A stretch of 64,000 nt of DNA. Source: Karalla daura (lineage: Eukaryota > Chordata > Actinopteri > Chaetodontiformes > Leiognathidae). Made by a program: the position numbers and the translations under genes. Shown here piece after piece: positions 26,501 through 37,080 of the stretch; positions within the stretch are counted from its first letter, which is position 1, and the number at the start of each line of letters is the position of its first letter. Below the pieces are notes generated by a model that saw nothing but the letters and a program-made list of their open reading frames with translations, did no database searches and was not told where the DNA came from. Location: the NCBI GenBank assembly GCA_029224185.1, contig CM055206.1, positions 9,166,183 through 9,230,182 of the forward strand, in the 5' to 3' direction.

Positions 26501-29500
26501 GTGGCCCTGTACGACGACGTGTCGCGCATGAAGCTCAAAGACGCCCTGCCGTCGTAAGAGCCCCCAGCCGCTCCTACTCCACTGCTCATATCTGATTCCT
26601 CCTTTCTCCTTCCTCATTCGTTGTTTCTGCTTTTACCATAAGTCATGCTGTGTCTTCAAAGCCCTTTCGCTTTTTCAGGACCTTTCGCATTTCTCTCTTT
26701 ACCCCTTCCTGTGAACTTGCGAGTTCGGTGTTGAAATGAAATGCTCTGATTTGAGTTATTCTAGTTTCATTTTGCTGTCAAAATGCTTTGATTTGCTCCT
26801 TGTTTATCATTGTGTTTTGGATTCATTTGCTGTTTTCCATCATAAGTCATTTTGATTTCTTTTTTTTGTCATTCTTATAATTTCTGTTGGACTTTTGTTG
26901 TTTTTCTTTTTTTCCTCTTTTCTTTCTCATCTTCGGTTTGCGGTGCGGTATGTGTGATCCCGTGACCCCGACAGCGACCTACCCCAGGATTTATGTCCTG
27001 TGTACAGGCCCGGCGAGTGGGAGCAACTGCCGTCCGACCGGGATCTCAACCCCTTCAGCCGCTACGAAGCTCTAGATCCAAAGAGACCAATCGTCTTGGA
27101 CGACATTGAATCAACCCTTTCAGAAACCGGTAACATCAGCTAAGCCAACACTGAATCTTTTCTGACTGACAGTCAAGGCCAGAGACGGCCTCTGTGAACT
27201 TCTCCACTTTAAGTAAGGCTGCAACGTTGGGGAATTTTCTGATGGGGCAGGAAGGGACTTGGATTAGTTTTGTGCATTATTTTAATGAAATAATCAATTT
27301 GCATCACACAGTGGCTGATGAACTGAGTGAGGAGAGCGATATAAAAGCAGAACACTGCACTTACTTGGACAAGAATGACACTAATTTAGATTCTGGAACA
27401 AGGCTGTACACATTTAGCACTTTGGCAAGCGCAGACGTCGATTCCCATGACATGATGACTCTGACTGTCTGTGCACACTGAGTTAAGTGTGATGTAGTCA
27501 CTCTCGATCATAGCAGACTGATTGCTCATGAAAATGTCTTAATAAACTTAATGGATGTTTTTCTTTCCCTTCATGCCAGTGACCACAGAGGGCGACCACA
27601 CAGAGAAGTCTCCTTCAGATGAGGGCTTCACAGACCTGGAGCCTACTGTCAATGGCAGCACAGAAGAGGCAGAGGGGACGTCCTCTAAAACCCCAAACAT
27701 TATCGGCAGGGACCAACAGGGGCTCGAACTGGGCTGCCCGGACCAGGGAGACTTCCAGGAGAAGTCGATGCTCTGTCAACTTAAAGGGAAGCTGGACGAT
27801 GAGGAGGACGAGGGCGTAGCTCAGAACAGCTCCGTTGAGGATGGGGAGTCGGTGCACTCGTCTGCAGAGACTGAGAAACAGGGTGACAAACCTGATACCA
27901 AAGATAGGAGTCGTAAAGGGAATGAAGAGCTGCTAAACGGCGCACGCGACGAAACAATCGCACAAACGGACAGAAACGCAAAGCTAAAAGAGGGTCTGGT
28001 GCCTCGGGGTGAATCGAGCCCGATGAATCAAAGCCTAGACCGACCAACAGGGGGCGCTGCGGTCAGCGAGGAGGAGAGGCAGAAGAAAAGCTACGAGGCA
28101 GAAGTGAAGTCGTGGCTGCTGGAGAGGATGCATGCCCCAATAGAAGGCAGGAATCACATAAGTGATGTCGTAGATGTGTCACAGTCATTGTGTCCAGATC
28201 TGAACTAAACTTGTTTGTCTTTCTTTGTTTTAAAACCGTTGCAGACATGCTTTTCTCATCAGAGGAGAAGAGTAAAAACCCCCCTATGTTCCTGTGCTTC
28301 AAAGTTGGAAAACCCATGAGAAAGTCCTTTGCCTCTGGTATGACCTCAAGCCCCGCCCACTCATTTGGGGGGCGGGGCAAACAGCCAGAGTACTGGTTCG
28401 CTGTGCCCCAAGAACGGTGAGACGATGACTAGGTTTCCCGATGGTTTTAACCTGCATTACGAGCGTGACCTTTGACTCTGCATGTGTGTGTTTGTTCCAG
28501 GGTGGACCACCTGTACGCGTTCTTTGTCCAGTGGTCTCCGGACGTGTACGGGAAGGAGGCTCGAGAGCAGGGCTTCGTCGTGGTGGAGAAGGACGAGCTG
28601 GACATGATCGACAACTTCTTCAGCGACCCTGCGTCCTGCAGCTGGGAGGTGAGCTCCATGGTTGCACCCCAAAATAGACGCACAACATATATTACTGAGA
28701 TAGTTATTACAGTCCACATCATTCTGTCATCCTTCAGATCATCACCATCGACGAGGCGAAGCGTCGGCAGAGTTTCGGCAGCTGTGACGGAGACCTGTCC
28801 GTGGATGCGCTGCCCATACTCAGCGATGCCAGCGACCTGCTGCAGGACACGCACGTCGAGAAGGTGCCACTCACTGCGTTACTTGGTTACCCGCTGACTG
28901 AGGGTTCAGACTTGAGCAGCGTGATAAGCGTTCCATGGCCCGTCTGCTCCCCAGCTCGCCTGCCGGCTGCCGGCCCGTGTGCAGGGCTACCCCTGGAGGC
29001 TGGCGTACAGCACTGTGAAGCACGGCACCAGTCTGAAGACTCTGTACCGCAGCCTGGCCGACGTGGACAGTCCCGTGCTGCTGGTCATCAAAGACATGGA
29101 CACCCAGGTGGGCGACTGCTTGCTGAGTAACAGATCATATTTATGAGAATTCAGCAAAACATACTGATGACATATTTTCACCATTTACACCTGACACACT
29201 GTTATAAATAGGACTTTTCCACGTTAAAGGGATGTTTCGGTATGTTATTTAATAATCACATTAACCATGTTCCAAGGCTGAATCGACTGGGCTTGACTAA
29301 ACAAAGTGATTTGAAGTCACCAGTGTTTACCCTCTGTGTTATCGTCACCATGTTATTAGAGGGCCAAAGTAGCGGTTGCTTACTCCCTGAAAGTGCAAAT
29401 ACACATTACCGTGGGTTATAATGGTAGTTTGCAGTGAGTTAATGGTTGACTCATCTGTGGCATGGTATGAGTGGTTTCAAGAAATATGTGACTTTGGTGA

Positions 29501-30986
29501 CTCCTTGTGGCATAATGGAACAATACACAGCCCTCCTGATAGACTCTAGACTGAATTTTATTCAACGACTAGTTTGAGCATTTGTTCCATTTTGACATCA
29601 ATATGTCTCACCTGTAACTTGGATGTGATCACAGATATTCGGAGCGTTCTCGACTCACCCCTTCAGAGTGAGCGAACACTGCTACGGCACAGGAGAGACG
29701 TTCCTCTACAGCTTCTGTCCTGAGATCAAGGTTCATATTAATTATGTTATCCATCTCAGTCTGGGTGTCTAGCTGTATTCATCGAGTTAAAGCCGAGTTG
29801 TTTGCTCTTCTTCAGGTGTACCGCTGGACAGGCGAGAACTCCTACTTTGTGAAGGGGAACACAGACTCTCTGCAGATGGGAGGAGGAGGGTAAGTGTCTA
29901 ATGATACAATGCAAGGCCACGCAAATTTAAAGCTGCATTGTACACCCATCTGGCAGCCTCTCTAGGACTGAGCTCATCTGGGACCGACTGCTGCACTCCG
30001 ATGAATCATTTCAAATGGTTTTCAGAAATCATAGACTTAGGCCTCCAGCCTCAACATAAAAAGACCTCCCGGATTGTCACCACCTCAGAGGTCATAACCA
30101 GGCACCTGTGATAGAGCTGTTAGAGCCCATGGCCTGGCTAACTTACACAACTGCAATGGCGCCATTAGTACTGACGACTTTTGCACACACATGCATAATG
30201 CTGCACTTTCTGCATGTGCTACAACACTGAGGCTTCTAAATAATAGAGTGTGAATGCTAAACTGGTCTGTCTGAAGTCTAGACCTCTCTCCCTTTGAAAG
30301 TGTATGGCACTAAACTCTTGAGAAGCTGAAATGAAGTCTCTCAAGCCAGAATGGGAAAGAATCTCACATTAAAATTTAATCTTCATCTCTCATTTTTCTT
30401 TGTCCTGCCCCTTCTCCCGCTGCTATCTCCCCTTGACTAGTACTTAAACGTTACTAGTATCTACACAACTCTTATGTGATGTGACATGATTTTTTTGAGA
30501 GTTGCTTTGGATAAAAGTGGCTGCCAAATGTGAAGGTATTTGGTTATGGTCTTCCCAATTGATCTCCGTAGGTAACAGATATAAACATGATTGAGCACAA
30601 CTCCATTTAGTAGGCATCGGATTCACACTAACCCACATTCATCAAGCAAGCATTGTCGCATGACATTTAGTCATACCTTATACTCTGTGCAAATTAAATG
30701 AATAAAGTGTGCGTACATCCAAATTGTCATGAAAGCCTTCTTACTTATAAATAGGGGTCAATGAGTGCATATTTCCAGGTAAGCTCATGAATTGACCCGT
30801 ACAAATCTCAGAATCAGGGTTATAATGGTTTCTTTACTTTCTGCCTGCAGTGGTCAGCTGGGCCTGTGGCTGGACGCCGAGCTGTACCGAGGCACCACCA
30901 CCAAATGCTCCACCTTCAACAATCAGCCGCTCTCCACCCAGCAGGACTTCAGCATCCACAGTCTGGAGGTGTGGACTTTCGAGTAG
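19062..30986 (+). CDS. ncoa7: Nuclear receptor coactivator 7 (LysM-GRAM-TLDc protein)
   Basis: Sixteen coding exons join in phase: 19062-19099, 23438-23595, 25102-25169, 25560-25667, 25766-25867, 26155-26280, 26369-26553, 26975-27129, 27580-28146, 28245-28416, 28501-28648, 28738-28863, 28955-29107, 29635-29730, 29816-29889 and 30851-30986. They give 803 residues (human NCOA7: 942). A LysM domain lies near residues 84-130, a GRAM-like domain near 184-255, and the TLDc domain from about 638 to the end. In the family, NCOA7 binds the V-ATPase through TLDc, gives oxidative-stress resistance and coactivates estrogen receptor. NCOA7 is preferred to its paralogue OXR1 because of the CSTFNN and LEVWTFE ending and because hint3 follows, as on human 6q22. 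Each junction is GT-AG except the likely GC-AG intron after 28146. The central acidic exon is the least conserved part. Confidence 0.93.
19268..19460 (-). repeat. Dispersed teleost repeat fragment, minus orientation
   Basis: Shows the reversed 'GGGTGTTCTCCAGGTACTC' and 'CTATGTGCACTGGA' parts of the family seen at 5274-5481. Confidence 0.45.
20945..21113 (-). repeat. Dispersed teleost repeat, minus orientation
   Basis: Carries 'GTTTCCTCCCAAAAATCTGC', 'GTGCCCTGTCACGG' and ends AATGGATGG. Confidence 0.65.
21497..21760 (+). repeat. Dispersed teleost repeat with internal (CA)n
   Basis: Starts ATCCATCCATTATCTTAC, has CACCCTGGACAGGTCGC, then (CA)n at 21618-21670, then GGGCAATTTAGAGTCTCC. Confidence 0.75.
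22035..22060 (+). repeat. G-run in ncoa7 intron 1
   Basis: Nearly pure guanine tract with two T interruptions, followed at 22080-22110 by a GA-rich stretch. Confidence 0.9.
25102..25867 (+). CDS. ncoa7: ncoa7 LysM domain exons (3-5)
   Basis: VEFIVGPNDSLNSIALSF, then TPNKLVQLNKLF and QKLFVPD, form a typical eukaryotic LysM with its NxLxxIA and TPxxLxxLN motifs. In-phase junctions fall inside the domain. Confidence 0.93.
26155..27129 (+). CDS. ncoa7: ncoa7 GRAM-like domain exons (6-8)
   Basis: Includes KFIKMSCKYFTDGMGVVGG, IVTPNNIMFDPHKSDPL and CEEYGLICPMEEV, followed by LCPVYRPGEWEQL. This block is almost invariant in the NCOA7/OXR1 family. Confidence 0.95.
27580..28146 (+). CDS. ncoa7: ncoa7 long acidic linker exon (9)
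   Basis: 188 codons rich in Glu, Asp, Ser and Gly, ending EVKSWLLERMHAPIE, which aligns with the human EVQLWLLKRIQVPIE and fixes the frame. The 3' splice choice is discussed in the GC-AG finding. Confidence 0.88.
28245..28648 (+). CDS. ncoa7: ncoa7 conserved pre-TLDc segment (exons 10-11)
   Basis: KNPPMFLCFKVGKPMRKSF, KQPEYWFAVPQERVDHLY and FFVQWSPDVYGKEA are hallmark blocks of NCOA7/OXR1 long isoforms. Confidence 0.95.
28738..30986 (+). CDS. ncoa7: ncoa7 TLDc domain exons (12-16)
   Basis: Contains LPARVQGYPWRLAYST, SPVLLVIKDMDTQIFGAF, YGTGETFLYSF, WTGENSYFVKG and the glycine run before LGLWLDAELY. The domain ends with the stop TAG at 30984-30986. Confidence 0.96.
30380..30535 (+). repeat. 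Fish retroposon tail in last ncoa7 intron
   Basis: Ends 'TTGCTTTGGATAAAAGTGGC' then TGCCAAATG, the widespread fish SINE/LINE 3' tail. Related tails occur at 3305, 36150 and 55130. Confidence 0.45.
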
Positions 30987-32640
30987 CCCCACATGCTTCA
31001 AGCTATGTCGACAACATTCGCTCTCTGCTCCAAACCTTCAAACCCCTTTTGCCCACTTCTATAAAAACACCACTCGGAGGCATTTCTAGTTTCCCCACAA
31101 CAACAACACTTCACGTTCTGAGAGAGAGAGTGAGACAGAAAGCAGCCAGTGCAGTTGTAGTCTGTTTTTAGGCGGGGTTGACCCGCAGTTGGTTGGCCAC
31201 TTTAATGTCTTGGTCCATCCTCCTGTGGAAGGTGGAAGCATGAGAAGAAGCTCTGAGCACCTCCTGCCTTGCCTCTACGAACAGGAGAGGAGGAGGAGGA
31301 GGAGGAGGAGGAAGGCTGCTAATGTTCCTGCTCAGGTTCACCCAGAAAGAGCTTGATTTTAATTGTGACTTAAAGGTGCCTGTCAGAAATCAAGTAGGTT
31401 AACTTGTGCGTGAGTAATGGTTTGTTTTATTTGTTTGGTAATGTACAGGATTTTTTAACTTAAGGGATCTGGAGCAATAGTTTTTTGGTTTTTTTTGTTG
31501 TTTATTTTAGACACATTGAATTTCAACCACGACGGCAGTGTAAAAATGCCTGGAGGGGATTTCTGAATCCTCCTCTGAATCGACTTTGACTGGGGAAAAA
31601 AATCTCCAACTGTTTACATTGGAAGTGTTGCACTTCACCTCAAGGCCAACTTAACTTGTTTTATTTGACGTTTTAGACAAACTGAGTGAGAATGTCCCAT
31701 TGCATTTCCACATCACATGTCATGTTTAAGTCCCCAGGCAGACCAAAACAAGTGGTGAAACCAGGTTATGTTTGCGTTGACCAAATATATCCCAGTTCGT
31801 TCTTATTTTTGTTGCGAGTTAATCATATTTTATAAAGATTTTAGATGTTTTATTTTTGCATTTTATTTTTACATTGTTTTTAATTAGCAATGCTGTTTTT
31901 TATGCTTGTACTTTTATATAAACATTGTGTCAAACGTTTGGTTTTTTTGTTAGACCCAACAAGCACTAGGGATGACCCTTGTCAGTATTGAATTCATATC
32001 GGTCACAGATTTATTTTCAAATCTTTATTTTTCTTGATTTTCATTTTCGTCACTGTTCAGTGAGGCACAGCCCGTTTACCAGAGTTTACCATCACGTCAT
32101 TTTGCACTACAGGATAAATGGACTGCACACGCTGGCATATCCCTACATGAAGGAGAACTTCTTGGTGTTAAATTGTTTGTGAATGTTGTTCAGTCACCAC
32201 TACAGGAGGGACGCTTCCTGTCCAGGACAGCTCCTGCCTTACTTAATGGGTGGAAAAAGGGATTTCTGTTTCGTTTTTGTTTTTTTTTTTGCACTCTGTT
32301 TTGCCACTAACTTCAATATCAGTTCTACTAACATGGAGAAAAAAATGTTTGTTCATATCCTGAGTAGCTGACACAGGCTTGTAGTGCATGAATATGCAAT
32401 ACCGCAAAGGTCTGACACCACTGTTATGATACCTGCCATACTATCTACTACCAGTTATCGCTTCACGTGAAAATGAGCATTGTTGTCTGTAGCTGTCCAG
32501 TGGTTGTAACTGTGAATGCTCCCTGAGTAATTATTTCTTGTGAATCCAAAACTGCTGTGGTCTGTAATAATCACTAAAGATTTATTTATTGTGTTGTTAA
32601 TGCCAACGCAGTCAAATAAATGTTAAACGTATACATACAG
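30987..32640 (+). other. ncoa7: ncoa7 3' UTR with poly(A) signal
   Basis: Follows the stop at 30986. Contains a (GAG)n run at 31286-31312 and AT-rich sequence. The best poly(A) signal is AATAAA at 32615-32620; the true end could differ. Confidence 0.55.
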
Positions 32641-33344
32641 TACAAGGTAATGGGTTGTGTTTTTTATCCAATGTTTATGTTCTTATGTTGTTTTTTTGTG
32701 TTTTTTTTCCAGTTAAATTCATCCAAAGTTCGACCAAGTTATTTTGAGCTTTACTGGCAGCATTACACTAACTTTCATAGCGTTTATTATATTTACAGTA
32801 AGTCAGCGGATTTAATGGGATCCAGATCATAGTAATTTAAAAGAAAGTGATTCCACTGTTAATAAGCAAAGATGTTTTGATTTCTGGCACCACCCATTTA
32901 CCACAAATGACTGAACACCAGCCAGCTTTTGACAGTGGCTATGCTGACAACAACCACATCTTGGGCCTCTCTAGCCAGTCAGACCTGGTGAAGATTCTTG
33001 GATGAGGTGATGTACATGATGTGAAACATCCTGAAGAATCTACGAGTTCAGTCGCCGATACCTTCACCTGCCTTGATTACCTCCAATAAAATCAACAATT
33101 GGGAAGAAAAGGTCAAGATTCTTTTCTCAGATTAGATTACATTCAATTCCATTTGATAATCTTTTAAATGACCGTAAAAAAACATAATTAATTTTATTGG
33201 GAGAAATTCGTCAACATCTATTATGGCTGAGAAGTTTTGCTTGGATGGACACTGGATTAAGAGCAAAATTGAACCATAGCAGAACACCCTGGTGTCTAAC
33301 GTCATGTAAAGAACAGTCTAATCGTCTCGACCTACTAACGTTTT
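32641..33344. other. ncoa7-hint3 intergenic DNA
   Basis: A second AATAAA lies near 33085. No gene or clear element is seen. Confidence 0.5.
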
Positions 33345-33570
33345 AAGTATGACTTTATTCTCGTAATAAGACTTTACGATTTTATTCTCGTTAAAAATTA
33401 CTTTATTTTCGTTATTAACGACTTTATTCTCGAAATAAATTATTTTTCTGACGTTATTCTCGTTATTTACAAAATAATTATCGAAATTAATTTGTTTTCT
33501 GACTTTATTGTCGTTATTAACGACTTTATTCTGGATTTTTTTTCGTAATGTGGCCGTAATACTACGTCGT
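33345..33570. repeat. AT-rich degenerate tandem repeat ending in a MITE-like tail
   Basis: Irregular ~20-bp units around 'ACTTTATTCTCGTTATTAACG', ending 'TTTTCGTAATGTGGCCGTAA' and TACTACGTCG. The pattern resembles a high-copy fish repeat. It ends about 260 bp before the hint3 start codon. Confidence 0.6.
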
Positions 33571-33739
33571 ACACACGTGCCTAAACCTATGATCATTAAA
33601 AGTGGACATTTCCTTACTCTGCAATGTCGTCCAAATATTATTTACTGCTCAGCAAAAGATTCATATTCAGTTCAGAGTTTTGTGTATGTTAGAGCATCTA
33701 GAAAAACATGATATCGTTGATACAGTGGGTCTCCCATAT

Positions 33740-33831
33740 ATGTCTATGCTTCCTCCTCCTCCCCCTCCACCGTGGACCCGCCTTATCCACACAGGCAGGC
33801 AGCTAGTTTCAGGAAACGCCTTGGATAAAAC
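33740..33831 (+). promoter_or_regulatory. hint3: hint3 promoter-proximal region
   Basis: Short C-rich sequence just upstream of the start codon. No TATA box stands out and no start site is visible. Confidence 0.3.
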
Positions 33832-35861
33832 ATGGCGAACATGAAACCCGGTCCAAGTGAAGAAACAGACGAAACTTGTATTTTCTGCTCGATAGCGAAG
33901 GGTCAGGACGAGGAGACAGAAATCGTGAAAAGGGTATGTCTCTTTAAGAGTGTAGCGCGAGAGTGGCGACTTAACCACAGCAACATTTCAGGACGTGATG
34001 CGTTCACGGCCCCGTTGTTTAACCGGTTTTTTTCATGTGTGTTTTCTAACAGAGCAAGCAACTGGTGTGTTTCAGAGACATAAACCCTGGTGCCCCTCAC
34101 CATTACCTGGTCATACCAGTACAGCACATTTACAGCTGCTACTCTCTACACAGGGGACACACCCGTTTGGGTCAGTACACAATACACCTGGTAAAACTTC
34201 CTCTACACCTGTCACAGCTAGAGCCGCTTCCAGTAATGTAATCACTCCCAGGAGGCCGTTCTGTGGTCATATTTCAGCTCTTTAAAAGGGGAATAACAAA
34301 GTCTGTTGTCCAACATCTGTGGAGATTCTCATTCATCCAGGTCATGGTATCCGATAATCAGTTAGTCAAAGCAACTGGACTTCTTCCTGGCGTTTGAAGA
34401 CGTTTCATCCTTCATCCGAAGGGCTTCTTCAGTTCTCAGTTCAGAACTGAAGAAGCCCTTCGGATGAAGGACGAAACATCTTCAAACCCCAGGAAGAAGT
34501 CCAGTTGCTTTGACTAACTGATCATCGGATGTCTGTTGTCCAACAGTTGAAGAGATGGAGAAGATGGGGAGAGCTGTGCTGCAAGAACAAGGGATCACTG
34601 ATATGACGGATATAAGGTACCACTGTCGGCCTTTCTACTACGTATGAGTACCCAGAGCATCTCCAGTCCACACAGAGCAAAAGCAGGGACTGCACCCTGG
34701 ACAAGTCACCAGTCCATCACAGGGAAAACACAAACACACACATCATTAACCCTCACACTCGCACCGAGTGGCAATTTAGAGTCTCAAGTTGACCTACACT
34801 CGCAAGTTTTTGGACTGTGGGAGGAAACTGGAGAGTCTGAAGAAAATCCATGCAGACACAATGAGAACATGGAAAAGGTCCTCAGTCTGATATAAATACA
34901 GTATGTTTCATCTTGGTCACGCAAGCTGTAATATCAGCAGTGGGTCAATATGTGTGAAATTACCGAAGGGGTCCGAACTGTTTCTTGTCCAGGCACAGTG
35001 AATTCCTGGATACTCAAGCATTTTTTACACTTTACTTGTCCATTTTAATAAGCAAAATACATCTTGTTACAGCAAGTTTTTAACAAGCTGTTGGGCTGCC
35101 TGGCAATCTGTTTCATTTCTTAATGCTGAGTTAAACTAACTGGCCATGTCCTCACATTTCCCAAGAATTGTAAACACATGACCGGCCCAAACCGAAACAA
35201 GCCAATCGGAGCACCTCTTATTATTCATAAACTCTGTGATCAGATCTTGAAATGGGGTGAGATTTCTGGATTTTCAGTCACTACTTGCTGAAGCGTTTTA
35301 CTCATATCCTTATCATGTCTTCAATACTGTACTTTGACCTGATTGACAGTCAAAAGTCCTGGTGAATCCTGATCATAAAATTGATCTGTTTTCTTTTCTC
35401 AGACTCGGTTTTCATCAACCTCCCTTTATCTCTGTCAATCACCTCCATCTTCATGTGCTTGCACCTGCCAGTCAAATCTCAATGGATATGGAGTACAAGT
35501 TTCTTCCGCAGACAGAGTCTTTCATATGTGTGAGTGCTGAAAAAATCCAATTGTCAATTTCCTCTCTAATTGAATTCTATTTAATTCATATTCTTAATTC
35601 TCAGTATCATAGTCACTGGAATGTTATATGGCTGTGAAATGTTTGCTGCCTTCATAAGATACAGTAATGAAGTAGACACTGTGACATCCTAATCTGACTC
35701 ATACCCATGTTTCGTCCTCATTGCTGTCTTCTTTGCAGACACGTCGTATACTGAAGATTATAAAAAACAAAACTTCACCCTGGAATCATTTTAAAAAACA
35801 GTTTGTTTCTGGGGGCCAGCAGCTGTTCTCTGTATTTGGCCCTTCCACTGACATCTCATAA
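33832..35861 (+). CDS. hint3: Histidine triad nucleotide-binding protein 3
   Basis: Five exons join in phase: 33832-33933, 34053-34170, 34547-34616, 35403-35529 and 35739-35861, giving 179 residues (human HINT3: 182). The HIT fold is recognised by ETCIFCSIAKG (residues 14-24), LVCFRDINPGAPHHYLVIP, LGFHQPPF and the catalytic triad motif HLHLHV (His110, His112, His114). Family members hydrolyse AMP-lysine and similar phosphoramidates and acyl-adenylates. The gene follows ncoa7 tail-to-head on the same strand, as in human. The last exon reads TRRILKIIKN where human has ADHLIEKLRT, then adds about 30 residues that I cannot match. A fold-back element has inserted beside the exon-3 acceptor without breaking the frame. 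The start ATG has a good context (AACATGG). Confidence 0.88.
34301..34315 (+). repeat. Target-site duplication, left copy
   Basis: GTCTGTTGTCCAACA, identical to 34531-34545 on the other side of the inserted element. Confidence 0.85.
34316..34530. mobile_element. Fold-back (inverted-repeat) element in hint3 intron 2
   Basis: A 215-bp insert. Two 86-bp arms (34351-34436 and 34443-34528) are inverted copies with about four mismatches around a 6-nt loop. 35 bp on the left and 2 bp on the right stay unpaired. It is flanked by a perfect 15-bp direct repeat. The wording ('CAAAGCAACTGGACTTCTTC', 'CCTTCATCCGAAGGGCTTC') matches a repeat common in fish. No coding capacity, so it is non-autonomous; the class is unknown. 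Confidence 0.85.
34531..34545 (+). repeat. Target-site duplication, right copy, in the exon-3 acceptor
   Basis: Second GTCTGTTGTCCAACA. With the next G it forms the acceptor of hint3 exon 3 (34547). Confidence 0.85.
34625..34895 (+). repeat. Dispersed teleost repeat in hint3 intron 3
   Basis: Carries 'CACCCTGGACAAGTCACC', 'GTGGCAATTTAGAGTCTC', TTTTTGGACTGTGGGAGGAA and CATGCAGACACAATGAGAAC; the most consensus-like copy in the window. Confidence 0.8.
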
Positions 35862-36180
35862 AACTCTGCAGAATGAGAAGAGGGTTATAAAGTACACTCA
35901 AAACAGAGGTACCAGAGGGGAGCAACTTACCAAGCACCATCATTCCAGGAGCATCTCCTTCCATCTTTAAGAAGCAATTCGAGACCAAACTGCTCTGAAA
36001 GGATCTCCACTCCTAATTTTCAGCTACCTAACACTGCCATTGTTCTTCTTTCTCATTAACCTCCTCCTACTGCCGTCTCCTCTCAGGTTGTCCTCAAACT
36101 TTGCACTTGATGTAGCAATGTAGCTTGAATATTGTTTTGCTGTAAATTATTAAAGTGTCTGCTAAATGACTATATTAAAT
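35862..36180 (+). other. hint3: hint3 3' UTR, ending in a retroposon-like tail
   Basis: An ATTAAA signal is at 36149-36154, inside 'AAAGTGTCTGCTAAATGAC', the common fish retroposon tail; the gene may use a poly(A) site supplied by a repeat. Confidence 0.4.
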
Positions 36181-37080
36181 GTTTGAGTCTGTCCACATGA
36201 ATAGTTTGCAGTTGTTTTTTTTAACAGTCCACCTCGTTAATGTGTATCAGGTTTCGTTGAGCTGTCTCCTAAAATTATCTTTTTTTTGTGATAATGTATG
36301 TATTTGTATGCTATTGCAGACAACTGAGATTTCATATGTACCAGGTGGAGGTCCTCAGTGCACAAACAGAACGGATATTGCCTCCCAGGGCTGTCTGGCA
36401 TCTTCCCCTGCCACCTGATCCTACTCACCACCAGGTGGTGATCAGTTGCCAGCTCAGGTCCTCTCTTTACCGGAGTTCCCATTGACATACAACCGCAAAT
36501 TGACTGTTAGGCTACAAAGTTGTTCATCAATCATGGCCTACGGCAGGGTTAGGAAAGCTGTTCCACAAAGAGCCATGTACTAATATACTAAACACAACAC
36601 AGTGACTTACACGGTGAATATAACAGACTTAATATTACAGGCATGCAGTATTACACACCTGCATCAAGTAATCAGTCAGACTTTATTTGCAGCACTTTTC
36701 ATACAAGAGGAGGCCCAAAGTGTGTTACATAATAAAAGACAACCCCACCCACATTAACAACAAATGCATGCCCACTATAAGGAAGGAAGGCTGAAAATGT
36801 TTCGGAGAAAGAGCAATCTTACCCATTTGTAGAAAGGGTATAGCAGCAACTGGATAAAAAGTCATAGAAACAGTCATAGTAACAGTAATAGTAATGGATA
36901 TAGTAATAAAGTAATAACAGTAATTAATGAAAATAGTAATTCACAAGATATAACAATAAGAAAATGTGTATTTTCCAAAAAAAAAAAAAACTTGAATACA
37001 TGTGATACATTGATACATGTTATCCGGAGTCGCATTATGTTCACTCAAACAGGTTTTGTGCTGAAGAATGCAGGAACCAC
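36181..37080. other. hint3-ppp1r13b intergenic DNA with a repeat
   Basis: 36670-36735 reads like a widespread fish repeat ('GACTTTATTTGCAGCACTTT...AAAGTGTGTTACATAA'), followed by AT-rich sequence with AGTAATAGT-type repetition and an A-run at 36979. Confidence 0.45.

Noticed and set aside
19062..30986. Calling this gene oxr1
   Set aside because: LysM, GRAM and TLDc occur in both paralogues, but the CSTFNN and LEVWTFE ending and the adjacent hint3 favour ncoa7.
33318..33596. 92-codon Asn/Lys-rich minus-strand frame
   Set aside because: Reads through the degenerate AT-rich tandem repeat.
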